NCBI GenBank assembly: GCA_002508705.1 | Contig: DAYL01000018.1 | Coordinates: 1 to 64,000 of the forward strand | Source: Methanoculleus sp. UBA374 | GTDB taxonomy: Archaea > Halobacteriota > Methanomicrobia > Methanomicrobiales > Methanoculleaceae | DNA: 64,000 nucleotides | Reading direction: 5' to 3' | Part shown: piece by piece, positions 36,948 to 45,779 of the stretch | How positions within the stretch are numbered: position 1 is the first letter of the stretch | How the letters are laid out: each line of letters opens with the position of its first letter | The notes under the pieces: generated by a model | Told to the model about the DNA's origin: nothing | Database searches by the model: none | The model's input: only the letters and a program-made list of their open reading frames with translations | Translations under genes and position numbers: made by a program

Positions 36948-37186
36948 ACCTCTGCCCACTCCTCTCTGGGTCCGGGCACCCTTGCCCGCCCCGGGCCCCC
37001 CTAGGTGCCGGAGGGTTATGAAGGTCTCCCCCGGATGCCGTGCCGACATGGGGTCGGCCCCGGCGGAACGAGGAAAGCCGGGAACAGCCTGTGTTTTCAC
37101 GAACGACCGAAACCACGACCCTTTCCTGATGATTGAGGCGCTTGTGGAAGAAAATTTCCAGGTGGGGACCCTGCACCGCACGGGAG

Positions 37187-38071
37187 TTACCGCCACTCCT
37201 CGATCATCTTTCGGACGAGCGCCCGCCGGTCCGGCTTCCCGGCGGTGAGCGCCTGAAACTCCTCCTCGTAGAGGGGCTTTTCAACCGAATAGAACGTCCC
37301 GAGCGGTATCGGCGCATCCTGATTATAGTCCCACTCCCGGATCTTTTCAAGGGCACTCCCGGACCGACCGGTCTCGACATCGCCCTCCTGCAGTTCGTAA
37401 GCGTGAGCGTTGTAGTAGTCGGTCAGGTTGAAGTAGGTAGCGCAGATCTGGAGGACGTCGACGAACGAGAACCCCCGGTGCAGGATCGCTTCTTTAAAGA
37501 GGTCCTTGAGGTGCCGGACCTTCTTCGTGTAGCCCCGTGCAATGTGGGTCGCCCCGGCGGCAAGCATCACCTCGAGAGGGTTTATGGGGTGCTCCGTTAT
37601 TCCGCCGGGTGTTGAACGGCCCTTAAAGCCAGTGGGCGACGTCGGAGTGTACTGCCCCGTCGTCAGCCCGTATACCCGGTTGTCATGGACGATGACCGTG
37701 ATGTCGCTGTTCCGTTTGGCCGCGAAGATGAGGTGGTCGAGCCCTTCGGCGTAGATGTCGCCGTCCCCGACGTGGCATATGACCTTGAGTTCCGGGTTTG
37801 CGAGACGCATCCCGGTGGCCGCCGGGATCGATCGCCCGTGGATGCCGTAGAAACTGTTGACGTTCAGGTAGTCGACCAGTTTCCCGTGGCACCCGATGCC
37901 GCCGAGGAGGACGAAGTTCTCAAGCGGTATCCCCTCCTCCTCCGAAAGTTCGGCGATGGCCGACTTCATCATGTGCTGGATCGCGAAGTTGCCGCACCCG
38001 GGGCACCAGGTGTTCTCCGCCGGGGTGATCAGCCCTCCGGCCGCCTTTCCGGCAGGCCGCTCCGGGCTCAC
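37187..38071 (-). CDS. 2-Oxoacid:ferredoxin oxidoreductase, beta (TPP) subunit
   Basis: This 294-residue protein is the thiamine-diphosphate subunit of a 2-oxoacid oxidoreductase. It has CPGCGNFAIQHMMK near residue 23, GGIGCHGKLVDYLNVN, GDGDIYAEG for TPP-magnesium binding and NRVYGLTTGQYTPTSP. It lacks a ferredoxin domain. It overlaps the gamma-alpha fusion gene by four bases. The pair resembles 2-oxoglutarate or other branched 2-oxoacid synthases used for anabolism in methanogens. The exact 2-oxoacid cannot be told from sequence. Confidence 0.88.
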   Translation of the reverse strand: MSPERPAGKAAGGLITPAENTWCPGCGNFAIQHMMKSAIAELSEEEGIPLENFVLLGGIGCHGKLVDYLNVNSFYGIHGRSIPAATGMRLANPELKVICHVGDGDIYAEGLDHLIFAAKRNSDITVIVHDNRVYGLTTGQYTPTSPTGFKGRSTPGGITEHPINPLEVMLAAGATHIARGYTKKVRHLKDLFKEAILHRGFSFVDVLQICATYFNLTDYYNAHAYELQEGDVETGRSGSALEKIREWDYNQDAPIPLGTFYSVEKPLYEEEFQALTAGKPDRRALVRKMIEEWR

Positions 38072-39726
38072 ACGAAGACCTCCCCGAGTCGCGCCTCCAG
38101 TTCATCGACCTCAAACGGCCGCCCGTCGTACTTCAGGACCGGTTGGCCGGGGTCGAAACCCTGCTGCCGGAGAAGGCGGGCGAACTGTCCGGTGGCGTTG
38201 TCCTCAACACAGGCGACTCGACCTGTCCCGGTCATCGCCTCTTCCCATTGCCGGACAGGGAAAGGTGCGAGAACGAGCGGCTGGACGACCCGCGCTCCGA
38301 ATCGCTCGGCGGCCTCGATACATGCCCACTTCTCCGATCCCCAGCAGACGACCGTCTTTTCGGCGTCGTGAGGGCCGTAGACCTGCACCGCAGGATAGGC
38401 TGCGAGTTCCGCCGAGAGGCTCTCGCCTTTTCGGAGCATCTTCTCCTGCAGCGCACGGACATCCTTTGACGCCTCCGTGGTGATTCCGGCCTCGTCGTGG
38501 GCGTAACTGTTCACCTTGACGGCGGCGCCTTTCCTCCCCGGGAAGGCGAGCGACGATACCCCGTCTTCTGTCCGCGCATACCGCCGATACTCTCCTGCAC
38601 CGTCCCAGAGTTTCGGTTCCCGGTCCGGGAGCGGGGGGACGGCCCCGATGTCGAAGGAGTAGGCCCCTTCCGCGAGCGTCTTGTCGGTCAGGATGATCGC
38701 GGGAACCTGGTATTTCCAGGAGAGCGAGAGGGCGGTCGCCGACCAGGCGTAGGCCTCCCCGAGGTCTCCGGGGGCGACGACGAGCCGGGGGAACTCCCCC
38801 TGGCCTGCGTTCAGGACGAAGTGGAGGTCGCCCTGAGCGGTGTAGGTCGGCATCCCGGTGCTCGGGCCCGGCCGCTGCCCCACCACGATCGTTACGGGGA
38901 CCTCGGCCATACCGGCGAGGGAGAGCCCTTCGGTCATCAGGCAGAAACCGCCGCCCGCGGTGCCGACCGCCGTCTTCTCACCGGCGTAGGCAAGCCCGAG
39001 GGCCATCAGGATGACGCCGATCTCGTTCTCCGGATGGAGAACCTTGATCGCGAGGTCTTCGGCATGCCTGGCGAGGAAATGGAGGAGGTTTGACGTCGGG
39101 GTCATCGGGTAGGCGACGTAGGACTCAAGCCCGCCGTGGACGAGCCCGAGCCCCGTCACCTCGTTTCCGGTCAGGATCGGGAGTGCCGGAGCATCGAGCG
39201 GTTCGACGGTGAAGACGTGGTCCACGGCGTCGTAGCCCCGGCCTGCGACACGGAGGTTTGCCTCCAGGTGCTTGGCGGGGACGCTTCCGCGAATGACGTC
39301 GTCGAGGACCTCCCGTCCGATGCCCGCCGCCCGCGCGAGCGCCCCGAGCATCGCGGAATTCCCGGTGATCGGGGGTGCTTTTTCTTCTTTGAGGACCCGG
39401 TCGAGCGGGAGGCCGTAGCCTTCTCCCTTCACCACCTGAGAAGCGTCGTAGATGACGGTCGTGCCGTCGTGAATGCGTTCGCGGTGGATTTCGATGCCGT
39501 TCTGGTCGAAGGCGAGGAGGACGTCGACCGGGGTGCGGGTGGCGCCGGTTGGCTTCTCCGAGGCCCGGATGATCGCATAGTTGTGCCCGCCCCGGATGAG
39601 CGAGGGGTAATCGAAATACATGTAGGTGCGGTAGCCAAGGCGGGAGAAAAGGGCGGCAATGGAGAGTCCCGCCGTGTTGATGCCTTCTCCGGCCTTTCCG
39701 CCGATCAGTACGGAGTATTCGCCCAT
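38068..39726 (-). CDS. 2-Oxoacid:ferredoxin oxidoreductase, fused gamma-alpha subunit
   Basis: This 552-residue protein has an N-terminal gamma domain at residues 1-180 (YSVLIGGKAGEGINTAGLSI, RGGHNYAIIRASEKP) followed by the alpha domain from about residue 190 (GNEVTGLGLVHGGLESYVAY, PMTPTSNLLHFLA, GTAGGGFCLMTEGLSLAGMA). A C-terminal region with ARVVQPLVLAPFPV closes it. With the beta subunit it forms the two-gene type of oxidoreductase that reduces ferredoxin. No separate delta (ferredoxin) subunit gene is adjacent. I prefer the ATG at 39726 (MGEYSVLIGG) to the one three codons upstream. Confidence 0.88.
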   Translation of the reverse strand: MGEYSVLIGGKAGEGINTAGLSIAALFSRLGYRTYMYFDYPSLIRGGHNYAIIRASEKPTGATRTPVDVLLAFDQNGIEIHRERIHDGTTVIYDASQVVKGEGYGLPLDRVLKEEKAPPITGNSAMLGALARAAGIGREVLDDVIRGSVPAKHLEANLRVAGRGYDAVDHVFTVEPLDAPALPILTGNEVTGLGLVHGGLESYVAYPMTPTSNLLHFLARHAEDLAIKVLHPENEIGVILMALGLAYAGEKTAVGTAGGGFCLMTEGLSLAGMAEVPVTIVVGQRPGPSTGMPTYTAQGDLHFVLNAGQGEFPRLVVAPGDLGEAYAWSATALSLSWKYQVPAIILTDKTLAEGAYSFDIGAVPPLPDREPKLWDGAGEYRRYARTEDGVSSLAFPGRKGAAVKVNSYAHDEAGITTEASKDVRALQEKMLRKGESLSAELAAYPAVQVYGPHDAEKTVVCWGSEKWACIEAAERFGARVVQPLVLAPFPVRQWEEAMTGTGRVACVEDNATGQFARLLRQQGFDPGQPVLKYDGRPFEVDELEARLGEVFV

Positions 39727-40242
39727 GGTGATCAAAACGTGCCGTAGCCTGTCTGCGGGTAAATAGGTTGTGCCGGTGGCCCCGGAGGGCGAGTTCCGGA
39801 CGGCTTTCAGACCGGGAGGCGCGGCGGCGTTGGTACCTCGAAGGGTGCGGGACGCTTCTGCCCCTTTGTGGTTGCGGCCTCAACCCCGGGCGGCCGGGTC
39901 GAGATGGTCGGGTCGTTGCCTCTTCGACCGTGCACCTGCGGCGTCAGGTTAGGACCGGGTAGCCGTGCTGCAGCAACTCCGTTTCAGGGTGCGACCCGAT
40001 GAACCCCGCTCCCCGATGGTGAGAATGGCAGGGCCGGTCTCTCTGTACATGGCATATCGGACACACCGGAGGCACCCTTCGCCTTAAAAGTATCGTAAAT
40101 GACGAAGAAAAGAAAAATTTCAGTTCCGGATGTTTATTCCTTTCCGGATTGTTTTTCCCACCCGCGACTGCCTCACGCATCCCCTCACGTGCGGCTGTGA
40201 GAGGAGGTGGGGAGTCTCTCCCCGCCCCCGTATAGTTCGGGG
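39727..40242. other. Intergenic region with an epimerase relic and hairpins
   Basis: About 515 bases separate the oxidoreductase from the glutamate-synthase-like gene. The region holds the epimerase relic at 39944-40050, a TATA-like CTTTTAAGG upstream of that relic on the minus strand, and a GC-rich inverted repeat at about 40183-40210 (cccctcac against gtgagagg) that may be a terminator. Nothing else is supported. Confidence 0.5.
39944..40050 (-). pseudogene. N-terminal relic of an NAD-dependent sugar epimerase
   Basis: The minus strand from an ATG at 40050 reads MYRETGPAILTIG. In the next frame it continues GAGFIGSHPETELLQHGYPV before a stop at 39944-39946. Joined across one missing G in a G-run, this gives ILTIGGAGFIGSH, the Rossmann nucleotide-binding start of GalE-type epimerases. 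Nothing downstream resembles the rest of such an enzyme. It is a truncated, frameshifted relic. Confidence 0.6.
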
Positions 40243-41835
40243 CTACGAGTCGAGGACCGCTTCGGCAGCGTCGCGGTAGGCGCGCATCACGTACGGGATA
40301 CCGGAGACTGCTTCCGCCTCCTCGGTCAGGGCCATCAGGTCGTTCCGGGTGACCGTCTTGAGGTTGAAGTTCCGGGTGCCGGCCATGATCTGCTGGAGTC
40401 CGGTCCTGAACTTCTGGGTGTAGGTGTAGATCCCGACTGCTCCAAGCGGGATCTCGTCGATCCGGCCGGGATACTTCTCTTTAAGCTGCTCATAGCAGAC
40501 GAAGATCTCTTCTTTCGTGCGGCCGTATTTCGAGACGGTCTTCGGGAGTTCGCCGGCTTCGAGCCACTTGCCGATATTCTTCCCGACCATGCCGGGGATC
40601 ATGAGGGCACGGCCCATACAGACTGCCCTGACATAGGGGCTTCCCATGGCGAGCCCCTTGAAGACGTTTGCTTCGTCCGCAAACCCGCCGGCGATGGCGA
40701 TGTCCGGGACCCGGATGCCTCGTGCCTTCAGCCGCTCGGCGAACTGGTAGGCGAGGGACTCGATGTAGAAGGTCGGGATGCCCCATTCGTTCATCATCGG
40801 CCAGGGGCTCATTCCCGTGCCGCCGGGCGCACCATCGATGGTGAGAAGGTCGATCTTCGCCTCGGCTCCGTATCGAAGCGCCATCGCGAGTTCGACGGCC
40901 GAGTAGGCGCCGGTCTTGAGGGTGACGCGTTTGAACCCGACGTCGCGGAGCCGGTCGACTTCTTCGAGGAAGCCCTCCCGGGTGACGAAGCCCAGGCGGG
41001 AGTGCCGCTCAAACTCTTTTATTGCGCCGCCGCGGAAGGCTGCCCGCACCTCGCGGTCTCCCGGGTCCGGGAGGACGATGTAGCCGCGATCCTTGAGCTG
41101 GTTCGCCCGACCCAGGTTATCGACTTTGATCTCGCCGCCGATGCACTTTGCACCCTGACCCCATTTCAGCTCGATCGTCTCCAGGTTGTGCTTTGACGAG
41201 ACGTATTCTGCGGTCCCAAGGCGCGTGTCCTCCACGTTCAACTGCACCAGGAGTTCGCCGTACCTGTCGTGGAACCTCCGGTAGGTCTCGATCCGGCGAT
41301 CCATCTCGGGCGACTTGCCGACCTTGCCGTTGTGGTCAAGCACCAATCCGGGGTCGACACCACAGACGTTCTCTCCGCAGACGAGCGTGATGCCCGATAT
41401 GGCTGCTCCGATGGCGAAGTGTTCCCAGTTTGCCCGGGCACTCTCGGTCGACCCAAGCGCTCCGGTGAAGACGGGGACCTGCATCGGGACCTTGACATCC
41501 CATCCATACTCGGTGCCGGTGTCGACGGTGGGAAACACCGCGGTATCCGGCCCGGCCTCGACGCCTTCCGGCAGACCCTTTGCACCCCGTGCATAGCCCT
41601 GGATGTTCAGGTGCGAGTAATCGACCGGGTAATTTTTGTCCGCGCCGGCAGTGATCCCACCGTACGGGCCGGGATAGAGCACTTCTCTGCCCCGGAAGGA
41701 GGAGAGCCAGATCTCGCATGCCCCCTTGCACCCGTCGACGCACCGGCTGCAGATGCCGGACATAGGCACGACGTCCCGGGAACGATTACTTGTTCCGGTC
41801 GCGTCGTCAGCATTCGGTCTTCGTAGATTCATCAT
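40243..41835 (-). CDS. Glutamate-synthase-like FMN-binding protein
   Basis: This protein of about 530 residues matches the FMN-dependent glutamate synthase domain of archaea. Conserved parts are KWGQGAKCIGGEI, TIDGAPGGTGMSPW, ADEANVFKGLAMG and VCMGRALMIPGMVG. The N-terminus has a cysteine cluster CSRCVDGCKGAC that could hold an iron-sulfur cluster, and a second pair lies in CGENVCGVDPG. Archaeal glutamate synthases are often split into separate genes, but the amidotransferase and other parts are not here, so the reaction is uncertain. A TATA box lies at 41871-41880. Either ATG at 41835 or 41832 could be the start. Confidence 0.85.
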   Translation of the reverse strand: MMNLRRPNADDATGTSNRSRDVVPMSGICSRCVDGCKGACEIWLSSFRGREVLYPGPYGGITAGADKNYPVDYSHLNIQGYARGAKGLPEGVEAGPDTAVFPTVDTGTEYGWDVKVPMQVPVFTGALGSTESARANWEHFAIGAAISGITLVCGENVCGVDPGLVLDHNGKVGKSPEMDRRIETYRRFHDRYGELLVQLNVEDTRLGTAEYVSSKHNLETIELKWGQGAKCIGGEIKVDNLGRANQLKDRGYIVLPDPGDREVRAAFRGGAIKEFERHSRLGFVTREGFLEEVDRLRDVGFKRVTLKTGAYSAVELAMALRYGAEAKIDLLTIDGAPGGTGMSPWPMMNEWGIPTFYIESLAYQFAERLKARGIRVPDIAIAGGFADEANVFKGLAMGSPYVRAVCMGRALMIPGMVGKNIGKWLEAGELPKTVSKYGRTKEEIFVCYEQLKEKYPGRIDEIPLGAVGIYTYTQKFRTGLQQIMAGTRNFNLKTVTRNDLMALTEEAEAVSGIPYVMRAYRDAAEAVLDS

Positions 41836-41870
41836 TGCACCCGTATGTAGATAGAAGGTTCTTTCCTGCA

Positions 41871-41880
41871 CATTTAAATC
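41871..41880 (-). promoter_or_regulatory. Probable TATA box of the glutamate-synthase-like gene
   Basis: Read on the minus strand the element is gatttaaatg, about 36-45 bases before the start. It lies just before a T-run in otherwise mixed DNA. A second TATA-like element, tatttatatc at 41946-41955, faces the lipoprotein gene. Confidence 0.45.
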
Positions 41881-42020
41881 TTACTTTTTACCGGGCCCGC
41901 CTATCCCGGTCTTTCCGCAATTGGATGCGATCCGCCGACATCTGATATTTATATCCGGTGTTCCGGGATATGCCGCGAGCATGGCGAAAGGGTGAAATAT
42001 CTTGATGAGTATGGTGGATT

Positions 42021-42485
42021 ATGAACTTCAGGTTGCTACCCGCTCTAATTGTGCTTCTGCTTGCGTTTTCGCTCAGCGCCGCCTGCACGAATCCCGGCGA
42101 CGACGGCGGGCCGTCCCCTACGGAGACCCCGACGGTCACGGCAACGCCTGCACCCACGACGCCGGTCTCATTGACGCCCGGTCCAACGCAGACAATGCCG
42201 CCGGAAAGAGATGTTATTTTCCAGATTGAGCCAGGCTATCCCTCCCGGGTTACGCACGACCTCTCCATTGCGTTCCGGGGAGGCAAAGGCCAGGACTTTG
42301 TAAAGAGCATCGATGTGCGCGTGACCCGGTCGACCGGGGAGGTCGTTACCGATACCCTGCAGCCGCGTATCGGCGACGACCTTATCATTAACAATGCAAA
42401 AGGGGAGAATCGGGTGGAGATTACCGTCTCTCTCATCACGGGCGGCTCCTATAAGGTTAAAGACGAGATTGTAGAAGTCCCGTGA
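42021..42485 (+). CDS. Small lipoprotein with a Thr/Pro-rich linker
   Basis: This 154-residue protein has a signal sequence with lipobox LSAAC near residue 22, then a Thr/Pro-rich linker of about 40 residues typical of archaeal surface proteins, and a C-terminal beta-rich domain (residues 63-154). I do not recognise this domain. It is probably anchored outside the cell membrane. It converges with the riboflavin-pathway gene. Function is unknown. Confidence 0.75.
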   Translation: MNFRLLPALIVLLLAFSLSAACTNPGDDGGPSPTETPTVTATPAPTTPVSLTPGPTQTMPPERDVIFQIEPGYPSRVTHDLSIAFRGGKGQDFVKSIDVRVTRSTGEVVTDTLQPRIGDDLIINNAKGENRVEITVSLITGGSYKVKDEIVEVP

Positions 42486-42544
42486 CCTCCATAACTCTTT
42501 TTGGGACGGTTCGGAGAGCGGTCATCCGGGCGAGACCTTCCGAT

Positions 42545-43225
42545 CTATCGCTTCCCCACACCCCATCGTATCAGGAGGCCGTCGTCGAACCGCGTTGCCT
42601 CGATGATGCGTAACCGCGTGAAATCCTCTTCCCGGAGAAAACCAGTGCCGTCTGCCGGCGTGGGGGCATCCTTCCCGCCGATGACGATATTGCCGACGAA
42701 TGTCTGGAGTTCGTCGACGAGCCCCTGCGCAAAGAGCCCCCAGATCAGGGTTCCGCCCCCCTCGACCATCAGGCGCCGGACACCCTGCCGGTACAGATCG
42801 TCAAGCAGGACTGCGAGATCGACGGTCGCATCCCCGGCGACGATGACGGCGGCGTGTTTTCTGAGTGCTTCTACCTTTTCGAGGGGCGCCTTGCGCGAGA
42901 CGGCGACGATACGCTTTCCGGTCCCTTTATGGAGGATGTCGGCAGAGGGGGGAGTCTTGCCCAGGCTATCCACCACGACACGGACGGGGTGCTCATCCTT
43001 TCCTGCCGATCTCCGTTCGGCCCGGAGTTCCGGTGACTTGACGGTGAGCGAGGGATTATCGGCAAGCACGGTGCCGATGCCGACCATAATCGCATCGCTC
43101 TCCGCCTTGATCCGGTCGACCCGTGAGAAATCTTCCTTTCCCGAGATTCTCACCTGTCGCCGCTCTCGTGTTGAAATTTTCCCATCAGCGCTCATGGCGA
43201 CGTTGATGAAGACAAAAGGACGCAT
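42545..43225 (-). CDS. 2,5-Diamino-6-ribosylamino-pyrimidinone 5-phosphate reductase (archaeal RIB7 type)
   Basis: This 226-residue enzyme reduces the ribosyl side chain in riboflavin (and hence F420-related deazaflavin-precursor) biosynthesis. It has the dihydrofolate-reductase-like N-terminus PFVFINVAMSADGKIST, AIMVGIGTVLADNPSLTVK, RVVVDSLGKTP and the conserved LMVEGGGTLIWGLFAQGLVDEL. Length and order match the archaeal RIB7-type reductases, which lack the deaminase domain of bacterial RibD. It stands alone. Confidence 0.9.
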   Translation of the reverse strand: MRPFVFINVAMSADGKISTRERRQVRISGKEDFSRVDRIKAESDAIMVGIGTVLADNPSLTVKSPELRAERRSAGKDEHPVRVVVDSLGKTPPSADILHKGTGKRIVAVSRKAPLEKVEALRKHAAVIVAGDATVDLAVLLDDLYRQGVRRLMVEGGGTLIWGLFAQGLVDELQTFVGNIVIGGKDAPTPADGTGFLREEDFTRLRIIEATRFDDGLLIRWGVGKR

Positions 43226-43408
43226 GATTTAGAGTTACACGACGATCACCATATGTTTTCCCTAAAATAACGCTATGAGGTTTCTCGCGGTCTCAACACC
43301 TCCCTCTTCCGGCCCTCGGGAAATATTTGGCACTCGCCCCCATCCATCGAAGAATTTTACGTCGTTTTATGAAATATTATCTATTTGTTTTCGTATGATT
43401 TCGAATGT

Positions 43409-43418
43409 TTTATATATA
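43409..43418 (+). promoter_or_regulatory. Probable TATA box of the sensor kinase operon
   Basis: The element tttatatata lies about 30 bases before the ATG at 43446, in a strongly AT-rich region. A transcript starting 25 bases downstream would have almost no leader, favouring ATG 43446 or the in-frame GTG at 43437. Confidence 0.55.
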
Positions 43419-43445
43419 GATTCATGAATAACTTGTGTGTCCCAT

Positions 43446-45248
43446 ATGTCTTTAAACCGGTATCTCTTGAGCCGCTTTCAGGAAGACCTCTTTACCGGGA
43501 CGGATATCGTCAAAATGATTGTGATCCTGTCATTTTCGACGGTATCACTCATGCTGACGGCGGTCACGCCGGAACACACCCACGCTTACCTCCTCTGCCC
43601 CCTGACCTATTGTATCCCGATAGCCCTTGTCGCTCTCTGGTTCCCCCGACAGGGATTTCCCGTGACTGCCTTTCTAATTTTTGGGTTTTTAGTTATTCGG
43701 ATATGCCTTTCGATCCTCGGTTTTACCGTAGACCTGTTAACGACCGGACTGCACACAATCTTCTTCATCTGGGTTTTCGGTGTCACAACACTCTTTTCGC
43801 GAAGTTATTATCTCACCGTTTCCCGGTGCAGACGGATCGCCAAAGATACCGGCAGTGCAAAGTTTCTCTGCGACCCGGAGACCCTCCGGCTGCTCTGCGT
43901 CAACAGCCGATGTGCGGACCTTCTCGGCTACACCCCATCGGAACTCATTGGCCTCCCGGTCGAGAGACTCTGGGCGGATGAAGATGCGAAAATTCAGTTT
44001 ATCGAGGAGATGAAACGGGATGGCGGCATCGGGAATGCGGAGACGACTTTTCGTGCGCGAAACGGCAGTCTCCGCCCGGTCCTCCTCTCCTGTCGGTCTC
44101 TTGTTCCCGAGAACCTCTTCGAGTGCACGGTTGTGGATATCGGCAGGCTCCAGGGGGAGTATACCGACCCCGTCCGGTCGAACAGGACCCTGACGGAACT
44201 CATCCGGCAGTCAAACGATATCTTCTTCGTGCAGGATGCCGCAGGCCGTATCCTCCACTTCTCCTGGCTGCGTGCTCCCGATTACGGGATCTCTCCCGAT
44301 GATCTCATCGGACGCGGTGCGGATGCCCTCCTGCCTGAGGACCTTGCCCGTCAGCACATGGAGCGGGTCCGTAAAGCGGTTGATGAACAGAAGAATGCCC
44401 GCTACAATCTCGACCTCGAACTGGCGGGGGTTCGCCATACCTTCTCCGTTACAATCGCTCCGTATACGGGGGTGGAGGGCGTCCCCATCGGTGTCGTAGG
44501 ATCGGCGCACGACGCCACCGAGATGCGGCGGCAAAGGCTTGCCTGCAGGCAGATGACCTGGGAGGTCGACCAGTGGAAAGGGCTCGCCACCACGCTCTCC
44601 CACGAACTGCGCACGCCATTGCAGCCGCTCATCGGCTATCTTCAGATGATAGTCGAAGATCCCGGACACTACGGTCTCACGAAGGAGGTGGAGAAGTACC
44701 TCGCGAACTGTCTTGTGTGCTCGAGGCAGGAGCAGGCGGTGGTCGAGAAGGTGGTCGAGTTGAGTCTGCTTACGATGGATCACATCGAGTTCTTCGCTCA
44801 GGAAGTACCCCTCCGTCGGCTCGCCGATACCATCGTTTCCCGGGGCGGGTATGATCCAGACGCTCAAATCTCCAACGAAATCCCGGATAGCGCCAGCATC
44901 TGGGGAGATCGTGATAAACTATCTCTGGCGCTGGAGTGTCTGGTATCAAATGCGGTTAAGTATAATGAACCACCAAAGAACGTATGGATCCGTTATGCAG
45001 AATCAAATAACAACCATTATATCATGGTGTGTGATAATGGCATCGGTATCCCTGCGGATGTTATCGAATCAATCTTTGGGCCGTTTTCTACCGGTAATGC
45101 CGGAAAACTGCACCGCAAAAGCGGTAAAATTGGCTTGGGGCTCATGATTGCACGTAAGTATGTCCGGTTGCATGGAGGAGAAATAACGGTGACGAGTGTG
45201 GTGGGCGAGGGGAGCACCTTCACCATCAGAATACCAAAGGAGGTATGA
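43446..45248 (+). CDS. Membrane-bound PAS sensor histidine kinase
   Basis: This 600-residue protein has three to four hydrophobic helices over residues 20-125. It continues with a PAS domain at about 130-235 (TLRLLCVNSRCADLLGYTPS), a second PAS at about 250-370 (NDIFFVQDAAGRILHFSW), the phosphoacceptor helix ATTLSHELRTPLQPLIGY near 385, and a HATPase domain with N-box ECLVSNAVKYN, G1 VCDNGIGIP and G2 IGLGLMIARKYVRLHGG. It should autophosphorylate on the H-box histidine. The response regulator at 45252 follows by three bases. The signal sensed is unknown; there is no obvious extracellular sensing domain. Confidence 0.92.
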   Translation: MSLNRYLLSRFQEDLFTGTDIVKMIVILSFSTVSLMLTAVTPEHTHAYLLCPLTYCIPIALVALWFPRQGFPVTAFLIFGFLVIRICLSILGFTVDLLTTGLHTIFFIWVFGVTTLFSRSYYLTVSRCRRIAKDTGSAKFLCDPETLRLLCVNSRCADLLGYTPSELIGLPVERLWADEDAKIQFIEEMKRDGGIGNAETTFRARNGSLRPVLLSCRSLVPENLFECTVVDIGRLQGEYTDPVRSNRTLTELIRQSNDIFFVQDAAGRILHFSWLRAPDYGISPDDLIGRGADALLPEDLARQHMERVRKAVDEQKNARYNLDLELAGVRHTFSVTIAPYTGVEGVPIGVVGSAHDATEMRRQRLACRQMTWEVDQWKGLATTLSHELRTPLQPLIGYLQMIVEDPGHYGLTKEVEKYLANCLVCSRQEQAVVEKVVELSLLTMDHIEFFAQEVPLRRLADTIVSRGGYDPDAQISNEIPDSASIWGDRDKLSLALECLVSNAVKYNEPPKNVWIRYAESNNNHYIMVCDNGIGIPADVIESIFGPFSTGNAGKLHRKSGKIGLGLMIARKYVRLHGGEITVTSVVGEGSTFTIRIPKEV

Positions 45249-45251
45249 ATC

Positions 45252-45677
45252 GTGGGAAATAAGATTATGGTTGTCGACGATGACCTGCCGACGCTGGAGG
45301 TCATGGAACTGCTGCTCCGGAGGATCAATCGTGAACCGCTCCTGGTTCACAACGGGTGGGATGCCTTGCGGATGCTCAAGAAAGAGAAACCCGCGCTCAT
45401 TATCCTCGATGTGATGATGTCCCCCATCGATGGATGGCAATTCCTGGAGGAACTGAAGCGGAATGAGGGGTTCAGGGACATCCCGGTCCTGCTCTTTACC
45501 GCAAAGCATGTCTGGCCCGAGGAATATTCCCGATACGCGGATGATATCGTCGGCGTCCTGGAGAAGCCCATCTCACTTGCCGAGTTGAAATCAGCACTGG
45601 AGCGGGTCCTCCCCCGCGACGCCTCCTCTCACACTGACGACGAGCGTCGCCATACCCCGCAGATCCGGAGCGGGTAG
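45252..45677 (+). CDS. Response regulator receiver protein
   Basis: This 141-residue protein is a single CheY-like receiver. The acidic pair is VDDD near the start, the phosphoacceptor Asp is in LIILDVMMSPIDGW, the Thr in LLFTAKHV and the Lys in LEKPISLAELK. It starts with GTG, preceded by GGAGG in the end of the kinase gene. It has no DNA-binding or output domain, so it probably acts by protein contact, as is common in methanogens. It is the obvious partner of the kinase upstream. Confidence 0.9.
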   Translation: MGNKIMVVDDDLPTLEVMELLLRRINREPLLVHNGWDALRMLKKEKPALIILDVMMSPIDGWQFLEELKRNEGFRDIPVLLFTAKHVWPEEYSRYADDIVGVLEKPISLAELKSALERVLPRDASSHTDDERRHTPQIRSG

Positions 45678-45779
45678 TTTTTTTCGGGGGCACCTCGCCG
45701 GTTCTCCTCCCCGGTCGTCTGCCCTACACCGAAAGGCATTTTATTGGCCGGGGGCGTATTGACCGGCAGTGACATTCTC

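Noticed and set aside
36948..37186. An N-terminal extension of the SDR gene or a small gene in the gap
   Set aside because: The frame reads through basic, low-complexity residues, and the Rossmann start fits the ATG at 36947. I see no other gene in the gap.
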